This document shows positions 34,895-48,600 of a DNA stretch of 64,000 bases, in pieces. The position numbers and the translations under genes are program-made. The notes under the pieces were generated by a model that was given only the letters and a program-made list of their open reading frames with translations, was not told the origin of the DNA and did not search any database. Origin of the DNA: Hofstenia miamia (taxonomy: Eukaryota > Xenacoelomorpha > Acoela); NCBI GenBank assembly GCA_004352715.1, contig SCFE01000093.1:1480286-1544285 (forward strand). Direction: 5' to 3'. Each line of letters begins with the position of its first letter. Within the stretch, counting starts at the first letter, position 1.

Positions 34895-35929
34895 ATCCAC
34901 ATCTCATTCACATTCAGCCAGTCAGTCAACACTCTAATTGATCTGAGTAGCATATGGAAGAATATCAAAGCAGATTGTCCAACCAACAACAGTTGGCCAG
35001 CTATTGTGGCATCAATCAATTGATAACAAACATTTGTGTCATTAGTATTTTGAATTTAGTAAATATCAATTGTACATTATGTTTATACAAATTTGTATTG
35101 CCTCATTTGACTTAAAGAGTGTTAGACAATCTGTGCAATTTAAAACATTTGAATTGTCTGCTGCACAGTAATTCTGATTTAATTGATTACCACATAAAAG
35201 GTTAACAAGGGACATGTAAGTGTTTACTCATAGTTTCATGGTATGCTTTTAGTGATTCTTTTGTTTATCAAACACCTGTTTTTATGTTTAAATACTTTGA
35301 ATTTGTTATCAAAAGTTCAACAGATTTTACTCTATCCTTACTACTATTTGCATATGTTATTTATTAAAATGCTTTTCTAAATTATCTGATTGTGGCCAAG
35401 CATGCCTTGTTCAGGTACAGCTTTACAAGTTTAATCTCTATGGCACTATGGTGGTTTATGTATAGGGTTTTTCACAATTGTTCATCTTTTGTTATGTTTA
35501 TTATATTTAATGCAGCACCTGAATTGCATGAGCTGAGGCCTGCACTTAATTTAGGTACACAAGCATGTAGCACACCCAAGAGCTTATAGGGCTTCTCCCT
35601 CTCTTTACTTGAATTAGGGGGGCTCCTATCTTATACAACTCTTTCTATAAAGGTTCTCTGTATTGGGTCAGCTGATTGTGGCCATACACCCTTCCCTTAC
35701 CTGATCTTCTGTGTTACCTTTAACTTTTATTAGGAATAAGCTTATTTTAGCACTGGAGTCAGGCTGTAAATTACTGTGACATCAGCAAATCCTGGTGTTA
35801 ATCAACATAGATTTTCATGCTGATGCCACACTACTATTTTAATCAAATCACCATCACTATCTTATCACTACTCAATAGAAAGACTCTTGCTTAGCATACA
35901 ACAATTTTTGTCACAAGCATTTCTTGAAG
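34895..35929. other. Intergenic, no gene seen
   Basis: Short open frames only, none recognised. Confidence 0.4.
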
Positions 35930-36946
35930 AGGCATGAACTCCAGATTGCAATACCAAATTGGCTCATGTCCATATACCTTATCAATGATCATATGCTTTC
36001 CTTCCCATCTCACACAGAATGAGAGAATAGTCACACAAAAACAAATCCCATGAGATCTCCATCATTCCTATCTCTACCATACTCAAGAATTGGCTATTGT
36101 ACAGCAGATCCTTACTAATGTCACCACCAGGAAAGAACATTAAATGTACCACAATCTTTGAAAAATATTACATGCAGATTATTAATATTGAGAACCTGAC
36201 CAGAACCTTGTCAATTACCCTTATCAACAACAAATTAGCTATTGCACCTCAAGATGTCCATATTGTAACAGAAACCATCAAGAAGTTTATGTGGGGTGCT
36301 ACCTGTGACACAAAAATCTCATCCTTGCTTGATGACAACACACCTCTTTTATCACTCCATCTTCAAAACACATACCCCACTCAACTGATGATTACTGTGA
36401 CAAATTGAAATGGTGCCTGCTGGTGATAAAAAACAAGATATTACTTATTTACCACAATCAGTGATACCCTGATTGCTCTTATAATGAAATTTCAACATCA
36501 GGAAAATACAAAAAAGATGGAAACCAGTTGATACCCATTGAAATACTGGAATTACAATAGAAGTCAGCAACACAGTTGCAGAGTCATGAAGCTGTCCTCA
36601 CATCTTTCCCACTTAATCTTAACTCTTCAACACCAAACTCAAATGGATGAGAATAACATTGAAAAACTTAGAGTTGATATCAGTTATTTGAAACTTGAAT
36701 AGGTAAAAACTGATTCAGCTAACTAACTCATGCATTTCATAAAAGCCAAACCCACAGATTCAACTATGGTTTCTCACTAATATATTATTGCAAAGGATAC
36801 AGATTCACTAGCATTCACTAAGATCCTTTTTAGTGAATGCTGAACAAAATCACAACTATCTACTATGTTACAACCTCATTTACAAATGGTTCTCAATGTG
36901 GAATGCATAACTGCAAAAATCTGAATCTCAGAATCTAACATAGAAC
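35930..36946 (+). pseudogene. Decayed copy of pol-extension segments (left part)
   Basis: Between about 36080 and 36330 the plus strand aligns over some 80 residues with the end of the 741-2207 segment: LKNWLL for TKNWILK, then FEKYY, and KKFMWGATCDTKISSL for RKYMWGATSETRLKQL. Near 36870-36935, MVLNVECIT matches LDVECIT of segment C. All three stop types occur, so it is old. It is interrupted exactly at 36946/38075 by a solo LTR. Confidence 0.7.
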
Positions 36947-38074
36947 TGTAACATCCTCTAACAGGCATTATTACTGTTTATCCTTTGTTACTTTATGACA
37001 TCAGTTGTATATTAGCAGGTAGGGATTTACTAACTTAACACTGCTTTAGCTTCTATGTATTTCTGTTAACTTAACTTAATGAGATTTAACTATTCACAAT
37101 TTAGGTGACAAAGCCATGCATAATCTCCTCCAATGATTGATAGTGGGCATCTGCCTGAAGCTGATCTCCACATCCAGTTTCCCTTGTTCACCAAGGATCC
37201 ACTTGGTTGAGTTCCACCTCTCAGCTCATCAATGTAATTTATGTGCACCCTATCCTAGCTCAGTGTATACTCCAGACAAGATGCAATTTGACTTAGTCTC
37301 TTTTCATAAAAGTGTTTCATGTTAATGCAACCAGACTTGTTACTAGCTGCTTTGTTAATGTTACATGTAGCTATTACCAAATATATTGGCTTTAATAACT
37401 AGTTTAATAATTAGCAGCTTCCTAACTTACATTTAATAATTCTACATGTTTGGTCACATTTGCAGTCACATTATAGTCATTAATTTGGATCTAAAATAAT
37501 ATAGATATAGTCCCTAAGAGTCAGCTATCCAACCATATTTTGAATTTATTATTTTTGATACATGTAGTAAATGATCAATAGTCAACTAAAAGAGAATAAA
37601 ACCCCTATACCTAACCTAATTGCACTTTTTTGATCAGGCACAAAGATGTTAAAATCAATCTCTTGATGGGTCCAGACCACTACTAAACACAACTCATTTA
37701 GCTTGACATTCTATTAAATAATCAAACCATATCAAGAAAATAATGTAAGAATTCCAAATGAATTTCTTTATCAATTGCTTATAGTAAATTTAATCTATTT
37801 ATAGTATTTTGGAAAAGTACCTGTTGATTTCAAATTTAAACTGTTCATCTGCAAAGATGGCAGCTAAAAATAATAGAAGCAACTTTGCCCCCTTGGTTTT
37901 GACAAAAGTATTATTAGCAGCAGATACTGATCTTGTTCTTGCTTAGTTGCATAATACAAATTATCTATATTGATCATATATTTTTACACTATGTTTTTAA
38001 TCATAATTGTTTTTGATCTTATTCTTCTTCTTAATCAACATTAGCAGCTCTAGATTACTTTCAATGATGCTACA
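36947..38074 (-). repeat. Reversed solo LTR (1128 bp) with GAAC duplication
   Basis: On the plus strand it starts TGTAACATCCTC and ends TGATGCTACA, the reverse complement of the family LTR ends. It keeps reversed internal landmarks such as AGCTGATCTCCACATCC near 37160 and CAAGAACAAGATC-type sequence near 37930. GAAC flanks it at 36943-36946 and 38075-38078. It is diverged from the 3823 LTR, so it is an older insertion. Confidence 0.85.
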
Positions 38075-38700
38075 GAACTATTCCATCCTCACTTACACTC
38101 AGATTTCCCATAGGAACACATAGTTTGCACACAGGTGAACCATTATGTAACCATAGGTATCATATGGTTGGAACTTACAACCACACCACAACTATAACTT
38201 GAGGAATGTATTGAAATGGAAAACAACTACTGCATTTCATCACCACTAATACACACAGCAGTGATACAATTAACCAGTCTGGCAATCTAAAAACAAGAAG
38301 AAATATAAGGTAAATATACCTCTCACAGGTAATGAACAGTATGTCAACAACCTAGGCAATCTTGTTATAACTTAAAACTCAATCAAATACAAACAGAGCA
38401 AATCTAAATTTATCAAAGAAGATGATGCATCACATCTATACATTGATGAATATGTACCACTCAAAGCACATCTACTGAAATAGTAAACTAATGGCAGAGA
38501 AAATTGATTATGTAAAACATAGTATCAGCAAATTACCCAGCAAAACTTTGATTCTTTTGTCTGACATTGGAGACTTAATGGGGGTGTAATATAATGCAAG
38601 AGACATACCAGTACTATGATATTTATTTTAAAATGAATAGAGATAATTACAATGATGCAGACAACATCAAAGATCCTCAACAGATGAAATAGTTAACAGT
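38075..38700 (+). pseudogene. Decayed copy of pol-extension segments (right part)
   Basis: Continuation of the copy broken by the solo LTR. The plus strand reads YVTIGIIW, then LEECIE and SSPLIHTAVIQLTSL, loosely matching YPATIGLATA, YEEIERL and MPPKTVVIPMVLPQW in segment C. Later sequence to about 38700 keeps the A-rich character but is too decayed to align by eye. Confidence 0.5.
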
Positions 38701-38749
38701 AGTATATCTATATTTATTGATAAAGTTAAAAACCACTCTAATTTACTTA

Positions 38750-39584
38750 TGCCCTGTTCCCATTAGAGTTAAGTCAACCTGCTGTGAGTCACCCTGCTTG
38801 AAGAAATCTTGTGTTGCCATTTAATTTTTTGCCCTGGTTTGAGTTGCAGTGGGGTGACTAAACTCTAATGGGAACATGTTCACCCTGCTGCCACTCAACT
38901 CTGTTTTTTCAAGTGGGGTGAAAGTATTACTGTAACTCAATTTCAGAAGACAATTTAATACATATCTTTTTCAGAATTTGCAATAACTAGTATTTAGTCA
39001 ATGTCTGTGTGTACTTCTTTCCATGCTTATTTAATCAATCAAGAATTAATAAAAATATGTCTAATAATTTTGTTAATTAAGTCTGTTTAAACCTGTGCTT
39101 TTGGGTAATTGCTTAATTTGAAAGGTAATCCAATTAAATTCAAGTGCTATTTAAAACCTTTCCACAAGTGAGATCAACTAATAATCTCTATAAATTAATC
39201 TCATCATTGTCTTTGTGACAAAAGCACACAAATTTGATTGGATTTACCCATTATTTTGATTGCTCAAACATTTGTTAAATATTCATAATCAATTCCTATT
39301 AATATAATAATCATCTGCATTAATATAACAAAACTGGAATTTTTAAGGCAGTTCATAAAATATTGAAAAGTATTTCACCTCACTTTTAAAAATCAAATGG
39401 GAACACATTCTCCCCATTATAACTCAACTTGGTTGTATGTCCCCATTTAAATTTTCATAGTGGTATAACTTTCACCCACTTGAAAAAACTGAGTTGAGTG
39501 GCAGCAGGGCAAACATGTTCCCATTAGCATTGAGTTCCCCCACTGCCACTCAAAGCAGGGCAAAAATTAAATGGGAACACTGCC
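38750..39584. mobile_element. Foldback element with TTA duplication (835 bp)
   Basis: The termini TGCCCTGTTCCCATT and AATGGGAACACTGCC are inverted, with long inverted subterminal blocks (GTTTTTTCAAGTGGGGTGAAAG near 38910 against CTTTCACCCACTTGAAAAAAC near 39467). TTA flanks both ends (38747-38749, 39585-39587), as in PIF/Harbinger-type MITEs. There is no coding sequence. Confidence 0.75.
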
Positions 39585-39587
39585 TTA

Positions 39588-40100
39588 GTTTCTTTCAATT
39601 GTTTTACTTAGAAATGACAATTACAGAACATGAATCACATGCATTTGATAATCAATTTTGACAATAGTTTTATGAACTTATTGGTTTTCATTGCATAATT
39701 TTGCTGATCTTAGTATTTCTCAACAGTGCTATTTTATTTTTGAATATTTCAGTTCATTACACAGTATTTCTGATCATTGTAGACTATCAAATATAACCAT
39801 TTTTTACTAATATTGTTTTTGTTCATATATCTATTAGTGTAAATATTCATTTTGTTCTAATTTATGGAGAACTCAGACTATATTTTACTTTCACTTTACT
39901 TTATTTGAACTATGCTATTCTAAACCATCTTGTATTTTTTAAATAATTTCCTCACAAAGTTTAGTAAAGCAATGTTGTAATAAAATAACAGGACAATTAA
40001 TTTACTGAACTATGAATTATTTGTTTATGATCTTAGAATTAAAATTAATCAATACATACCAAATATCTAAATATTGCACCCATTATTAAAATCAGCTAAA
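39588..40100. other. No gene seen
   Basis: AT-rich sequence that may be decayed LINE body upstream of the 3' end at 40169. Confidence 0.35.
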
Positions 40101-40168
40101 TACTTTACAAAATTAATTACTATAGTGAAAATAAACATCAAGTTAGTAAAAAACTTCAAACATTATCA

Positions 40169-40655
40169 TTGCTTTGTCCATTTACTATAACCAAGTACAA
40201 TGGCTTAGTACACATGTTTAAGCAGTTGAAAACAAGTAGTAGGGCACTAACCAGGAAATATGTAAAATATAATCACCATGCAAACATGTGCATAAACAAT
40301 ATACATCCAAGAAGCAAATACTGGGAAAATTCTTTTACAACCACATTCTGCAAACTGTGGAATGATTTACCTATCAGTGTAAGGAAAGCCAGCAATATGA
40401 ATGAATTTAAAAAACTGTTAAAACACAATTTATTAGCAGAACAAAATAATAATGGAATACATAAAAAATGTTAAAACTGTAGTAAAACTTCTTATTTTTA
40501 ATCATTTTAATTGTAAATATCTGTGTGAATTTTAATTTAATTATTGTAGCTTAGTTTGTAGTATATGTATATCTAAGATCTTGTACATTTTTGTAAATAT
40601 GTATATTCTTATTTGTACATATGCATGATGCAAACAAGTAAAGCTATTGAAGATT
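40169..40655 (+). pseudogene. CR1-like LINE ORF2 C-terminal fragment
   Basis: A 101-codon frame ends with NSFTTTFCKLWNDLPISVRKA and FKKLLKHNLL. This is the typical ORF2 tail of CR1/Jockey-like LINEs and parallels the tail of the complete LINE here (STIETWNDLPLSVRKLKS, FKNHIKNLL). The body upstream is lost or unrecognisable, consistent with 5' truncation. The 3' UTR seems to run to about 40655, ending in AAAGCTATTGAAG. Confidence 0.8.
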
Positions 40656-42644
40656 TTTTAATATTAGTATCTCCACCAGCCAATAATAGAAAATAAAATT
40701 AGGCCTAAATTTTCACCAAATTACTGTACATTACTTACAATATTTTTAGGTTGATTTTTGATTAATTTATATTTTAAGTTTTTAAGATTTTGCTTCCAAT
40801 ATTTTTGATTAAGTCTGGCAAAACTTTGTCACACTATGTTTTTATTTCAATTACTTTTACATCTTGGTCTGAATTTACTTACAACTAATGGATAATGTAT
40901 GAAGAACAGTAACTTAAAAAAACATAACAACATTTGATCTCTAAGTGTCAACAGTTGATTGTTTTCTAGTTGAAATCTTGACTTGATGTATTAATAATGC
41001 TCTCTATCTCATTAAAATGCATTTGAATGATTAATTTAATGAATATATAATTTCATTTTCATATCTCTTTTGGCTGGTGTTTTTTATTTTAGGCCTTATC
41101 ATGATTATCCTAAGCATTCATACAAGATATATTTGCATTTCAGATTTATGAAAGTATTCATCCACTGGAATTTTGAATTGGAACTGTAATATTTCAGAGT
41201 CAGTTTCAAAAAATTAAGTCTCAACTCTAATCTCACTTGAAAGTTAAAAACACAATGCTTGAAAACAAACCTTTGTATTTATATAAAACTGGTAAACTAG
41301 AAATTCAAAGACAAATTTTGAAAATGAATAATAATATTGTCTAAAATCATTCCTAGTTTGGCTAAGCCATTTTGCATCTCAAAATAAAAGTGTCAGTCTC
41401 ATAGTCTTGGACTCATCTCGAATTTTCTTTTTGTAAATAAATAATTATTGACAAAAATCCCCAGCCCAAAATATAATTACCCTTAAGATTATGACAATCT
41501 TTTTTAAACAATATTTAGTATAATTGTAAATATCGATTGTTATACAAGGTTTTATTTAACATTTGTTATATATTTGACATCTTTCGCGGTACGGTGGTCG
41601 ACGTCGAAAGAAGTTTCAACACACTGTAGATTATTGGAAATCCCGTTGTACCTCTCCAACAAGCTTTTTTATTTTAAATGATTTGATACTTTTTAGAAAA
41701 TCAGTTGGTTTTACAGGCTAATTTCGCATTATAAAGCAGTAGAAATTCGATTATAAATCAGTGGAAATATATGCTTTTTCCTAAAGTCCATTATGCATTT
41801 CATATGAAATCAAGCAAATATTCATTTCAGAATTTCACCTGATGACACCTTTAAAAGCTTTAAATGATTTGGGATATTGCATTCCAACATCTTTTCATGA
41901 ATATTCAGTACTTTCATTTATTTTAACAAGTATATAATTTTTCTCGAATGGTCATAAAGTGATCATAAAAGGACAATCTAAATCGTTGATGAAACATGAA
42001 CCTAATTAGCCTTTATTTAACGTTTTAGTATCCTTTTTCGAACACTTCCCTAACATTTAGATGGTAATTTATATACAATTTTAATCTGTGTCTGACAAGC
42101 TGTTATTAAGTTGTTTTGTTAAACAAAAAGAAAGGTGATACATTTTTAATAGGTTGGAAATTTTCGTCTTTAAATGTGGTGGGAAAACATTTGAACAATT
42201 TTGGCTATTTTTTAATATATATGGTTACAACTATTATCCTTACCAATTTGATACCAACGTTTAAAAAATTCCACTTGAGTTTTTATAGCAAAGTTTTCCT
42301 GATGTGACCGCATTTCTATTGGCAGTTTTTTCTGATGTGTTATGTCCCTTTTCCTAAGTTGGTCATATACTATTCTCCTAACAAAAAAATTGTTTTGCTG
42401 AAATTACCACCATTAATTTCTCACGATCGATATATCTAAGAAGATACTTTTTGAAATATTAATGGAAGTCATAATTAGTGATCTGTTTTTTTCGATGTTT
42501 AATTTTTTCAAATTCTAATATTGTTAGTCAAAATTTTCATTTTGATTTTTGCAAATTTAAGATTTCTGAAAATGAATTTTAACCGATTACTTACTAATAT
42601 TGAATAAATTTATGGCATCTTGTTTTTGTGATTTTAGTGTTTAA
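40656..42644. other. Intergenic region upstream of DDI1
   Basis: No gene or clear repeat. TTTTAG at 42632-42637, nine bases before the DDI1 ATG, looks like a 3' splice site. It could belong to a 5' UTR intron or a spliced-leader acceptor, but nothing more can be said from sequence. Confidence 0.4.
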
Positions 42645-45600
42645 ATGAAAATCACATTGACATCATTTACCTCTGATGAAGTTATTTTGGTTGAAGTCAG
42701 TGAAGATACTGAGTTAGATGATTTTAAAATGATTGTTCATGTACAGACTTCCATTGACATTTCCAATCTTGTGTTGCTTTTTAATGGTAACCTTCTTCAG
42801 GTATTATGCTTTAGATTCGTTATTTTCTAAATCTATAAGGTCACTTGATAGGTCTTATGAGCTAGGGTAGAGCTCGTAGCCCGTACCCATGAAAATAGGC
42901 CCGTTCGCTTGTCCGTGCCTGTATACTAAGCCCGTTATGAAAGTAGCCACAGCCAACTTTATGTATATATATATATATATATTTGGTCGTGCCGTAGCTA
43001 ATTGATATTTGAATAAAACTGCTTGATGCTAAAAAGAAAATCCTTTAGATGTGTTATTAAAAAGAAACGTACTTAGACTATCATAGCCATCAATGAAGTT
43101 TACGTCAATAAAAATTTTGTTTACAGCTATAAAATCATAATTTTGAACAAGTTCATCAACAAGTTATGTCAATCATTGACAAAGTGCGCTCAAACATCAT
43201 AATCATAAACAGCGATTTATGCCTAAGGCATAAAGCAGATTTTTTTGCGATATTGAAGAATAAATCCATACAGCTGATTTTAATCCTTTAAATGTTCCTA
43301 TATACAAAACTGTGCCTCTACTCTATGTTGGTCAAATTCAAACACGAATATTTGTGGCTGTTGATCACTTGAAACAACGTTTGCGTCTATTAGTATAAAT
43401 GTGCATACCTTGGTATATCTGTTCTCTTTAATGTATTTTTATACATATTTTAAAGCACATTTTCGAAATTTCTGAATATTTCCGGATATTTTTAAGGATA
43501 CAAATCCTGGCTCTAACCATAGTTGACGACCACCAAACAGTCTAAAAAGAATTTAGTTGATATTACACTAAATTGCTTGTATGACATTGAAAAATAAATA
43601 AATTACATTAATTCGTCTTCTGAAGTTAGCTTATTACGTTGCAATCCAATGCATACAAGTACTATATTAGTAATAATGCAATATTAGAAGATGACAGTGA
43701 AATGGTACTCCTTAAAATTGATAATGTACTGTTTTGTAATTCCTACGATAGATCTACATGAATGTTAGTATTCCATCAAACACATATACATAGATATATA
43801 GAATAGACCTAATATACATCAAATGATATTAAGAATATAGATCCTCGAGTAACAATGGCAAATATTCATGCAGAGCCCGTATGGCCGGCCCTTGCCCGTT
43901 ACGGGCCCTAGCTCCAGCGTATAAGCAACACATTGTAGCTAAAACCGTTTTTAATGCTTGCATTTTAAATGTAACGTTTTTCCAGAGATACGTGTCAATA
44001 CACGTAGTGCGCTGCATTATTTTATTTATGTAGTTGCAATTATGCCCACTTGCTACTTTGCAATCCTAAATCCCCACTGCGGCTGTTACCAAGGAGCGCT
44101 AAAGTGCCATCTTCAAATTCATATTCTTCTGAGCAAAATGGGAATTTTCAAAAAGTGGTGGGATTGTATTCGTAAATCCTATATTCATTTGCACAAATTC
44201 TATGAAAGCCACTTCTCAATTTTGAAATTTCTAGAAAATAAGTGTAATTCTAACACTATTTTATATTTTGTCTGATTTTTGCTAGGGTAGATGCTGATAT
44301 AATAAATCGTTTTAAAGGAATCATGTATACTGAAATAATGTTGAATAACTGTTATATATTCGTTTCAAAATTAAATATTTACAATAGGCAACATTCATTT
44401 TATCATTCTATTGCAATGAAATTACAAAATATTATCAATTGATTTTATGATTAATCTACTTGAAAAAGAGATTTTTTGATTGGTCGCATGTTCGAGTATT
44501 CTACTGCCCAAACTTGCCCCACTTAAAAATATATGCGATTTTCTTTTTCAGAAATTTGTTTTATGATAATGTTCCTAACCCTACACCAACACTGCCAAAT
44601 ATTTGTAATAATTTATTGCTTAGAAGTCGTTCAGTAATACAAAAAACTGCTCAATTTCATTTGTATTGGTTTTCACACTAACCCCAGTGTTTTGTACACT
44701 ATTATATAGAATTGTCTGAAAAGCCAAATTTTCGATAATAACATCAGTCCAGAATAGTTTGAAATAATTCAGTGGTGTCATTGGGCATTGTAATGTCATT
44801 ACTCAGAGGCTCATGTGCAATGGTAGTTGGAGGTTTTGTGCGTCTCCATCTATAAATTCTTTTTACAGTATCTTCATGAGATTCAGCAACGTTTTCATTT
44901 TCATCCTTCTTGTTTTGATTTTCATTATCGTCACTTTGATTGTCATCAGTGTCATTGTTATTCTCAACTAAATCGAATTCATCTTGTGACAATAAATCAT
45001 TTTCCAGGTTAGACATCTCAGAATCGGACCCCATTTCAATAATCTCGTTTATAACATCTAATTTATTCTTTCTGAATTTTGTCCTTTTTTCAATTGTACT
45101 TCGATGCTTTCCTTGATTCTCCATGTTAGGATCTGAAACAAAATTTAAGCTAAAGTAGCCAACATATTTATGCGTACATTGATGTCAGCTTTTTAATTAA
45201 ATCAACAAAATCATGAATAGCACAATAATAAAACTGCATACAATTTTGATCGTCATCTGTTACAATGCACGACCCGAGTCATAAATTTCCCCATAATTCA
45301 TCATATTTTATATATCTAGCTCCCCTTAACAAAAACCTGTTCACGACCCTGAAACCAACAGTTCATATTTTCTTGACTGAATTTTTGTTGTCATTTGGCA
45401 ACAATACATTTGGATTTGAATGAAACTGTTCCGGTATATTGTGCCCGTAGTCACCACTGTGATTGATTAGAAAATATAAACCTAAATGGTCAATGTTGCC
45501 ATTTCTCTTCAAGTGCAAGTAAAATCCCGATAATGTGTTTAATTCGATTGCCAAATATTTACTTTTTACAATAAAAACATTGTCATAGCCTTAATGACTT

Positions 45601-48600
45601 TAATTTACAATATACTGTAATGAAAATCATGCACGTAAAAGTGAAAAATACTTACCAATGTAACACGTGATCAGTATATATATAACGATGTAAGTGAAAC
45701 TTCCGGTGTTGTTAAAGACCAGCCATTGATTCAAGATTATAAATCGCGCATTGAAATATCACGAGTCGAACTATTTTACGAGGATAACGCAATATATTTT
45801 CTTGTCGCCATATGGCAACTCTGCCCAACAAAAGTTTAGAATAATACAGTAAATATTTTAAAAATAAATAACAGATCATCGGCTAATTTGAATGACGACC
45901 GTGCTTTCTCAGAACTATAAGCTTTTATATAAACCATTTTTTATTATTGTGATGAAATTTTCAAAGAAATATATTTTTCTGAATGCAAAGTGTAAATGAC
46001 AGTACTGTGTTATAGTGTTTTGATATGTTTGACAAAATTCGAAGTTTTAATGGATGAGAAATTATGATTAATGATTAAAAAACGATTAATTTTATTTTAT
46101 GATAAATTACAAATGTACTTTCCCGTTTTGAGACTCATGAATATGCTGAAAGTCCTATTGGATTGGGCGAAATTTAATGCAATTCAATGAATACTATACA
46201 TTAATTGCAGACTGCAAAGACAAGCCTTACACAGTAACTGTGAAAAATTAGGTATAGGAAATTCACGGTTTATCCGAGATGCGCAACATAGGGGTTCTGG
46301 TACAAATTTGAAGCGGTATCTGTGTATGTCTATCTATTAGGCCTATAAGGGCATTCAAGTTTGAGGCCTAAATATGACCAAAATTTCCAGCCTTTTCACT
46401 GCCCTAAAAGTTGGACGACAACCCTGCTACTGACTTCATTTCATTTTTTAGTTAAAGTACGCTAATGCATGAGGATTTACTTTTCAATGTATTTGAAGGA
46501 AAAACTGCAATCGGTAAAGTAAATTATACTTTTGATATTTAGGATGGTAAGAGAACGCTTGGGTCTTATGGAGTTTCCGATGGCGATGTAATTTGTATGC
46601 AAAAAATGGATCCTGCTGCCCAAAGCTACATGCGCTCCCTTGCTTCTCAATCTCAAGGAGCGTCTGCGTCAAATCCGTTTGGTTTGTTTTCTTTCTACTG
46701 TTCGGTTACTTGATAACAATTTACAAATTTTGGTTTCATTTAGCTCAGCTTGACTTCAGTTCCATGACTCCTTCAGCACAACGATCACAGCGGCCAGCTT
46801 CATCTCGGGTAGACAATAATTTTTTTATTTTGAGATTAAAGACAACAATTTTAGGTGGCAGAAGATGCAGAATATGTTCGTCAAATGTTTTTAACCAATG
46901 ACTATCAATTATCGCTCTTACGTGAGAGAAATATCCCTTTAGCTGAAACTGTCCATGACGCTGGTAAACAACTTGTAGACTAAATATGTTTATATTGTGT
47001 GTTATTCTTATTAAATGAATTGCATATATTTTTAGAACTTTAAGAAATTCTGTCTAATAAATACTAAATATCTGTATTTCCGTACGATCATTACCATATA
47101 ACTGTTCTATTTTTTCCGTACCTTTCGAAATTTTTTAGTATCGCATCAGTAAATGGTTTGACCGTTTCTTCCAGATCAATATGCTTTACCATAATTTCCT
47201 CGTAATATTTCGGCATGCCTTTAAACAATTTTATGTATGCATTCAAAAATTGCAAAGGAGGAATGTAACCACACTTCTCATGATTTCGTTGTCTTCCTTT
47301 TGTTTTGAGGGCTGACGTGTTGTTAGCGTTGTGGGAGCATGGTTATTAAGGCACTGTCCCAGCCATACATTCTCTACGACCACTTTGCCCTCCTACCCGC
47401 CGAGAAAATGCCGGTTCACGGAACCTGATATTTGTATATCGAAAATACAAATTGATTGAAGACTATTTCTTTTAACTTTAAAGATTATAATCTCAAGTTT
47501 AAAAGAAGAAATGTCAAGCTTTAGTTACAATGAGATCGTTTGCGTATTCAGATGTGATTTTATTTCGCAAAGGCTAAATCCTACAATTTGCTGAATTTCC
47601 AAAACTTCATTAAATCGAAATCTCATTTTGTCCTCATCTGACTTTTCATGTATAACTTTAAGTTTTGTATTTCAATGTATGTCTGTTCCTATCAAAGCAT
47701 CCTCAAGATCAAAGTTGAAACTGTTTCTAGTGTAATTCCACTTAATATAGAAGTTAAAATCGTTTGCTTTCCTTTCTGTAACGATTCAGTCTCAATAATA
47801 TGGTTACTCTTACAGCAATTAAACGACTTGGTACATATTAGAAAGCCACTGGTCGATACCTCCAATTTACACTGCTATTAATAATTTCTTAGCGACGCGC
47901 AAGAGCGGTGATGTTGTGTGTCTTGATCGCAAAATTTATGAATAAAAAATGGAACTTTTATATTTAAAAGTTTATCGACTTCTCATTGAAAGAAGTGTTA
48001 GTAAATATATCCCAGAACCGTAAATTGGTGCTTTACAATGTTACTTCAGTGAAAAATCGAAATTTGTATTAAAATTCATTAATTAATTAGGTTTTAGAAT
48101 GTTTCAATAAACTTAGTCTGTGATTCGTTTTCACTTCCCCGGTATCGAAGAACATATTTATAAACTGGTCGATTAGTGGAGTACAAAACAATGTTGTTAC
48201 TAAAAAATGCTGCGGCCAAATGCACATGGTGCTGATGTTGACGCAAATCTAGTTTACTTTGGAAAAATTGACAAATATGTTTAATAAAATACAAATTTTA
48301 CGAGCATTAATATTACTTTTAAAATATCAGAAATATCAAAAATATCGTGATATATTTGATAAATAAGGTATTGATATATTTGTAGAAACATGTTTTTCCA
48401 ACAGCTCGTTAAAATTAAAATATTCTGTTTCATTTGCATGTACATATATTAAGTAATTTTTCAATTTGTGATTTCTTATAAAAATTAATTGATTTCAACT
48501 CAACCCAATCATAAAGCGAATCAGTTGGCATTTCGTGCACACTGGTTGATTGCGCGAATGCTCCAGTTGACTCTGAGTGCAAAACCAGTGAGATGCGCGA

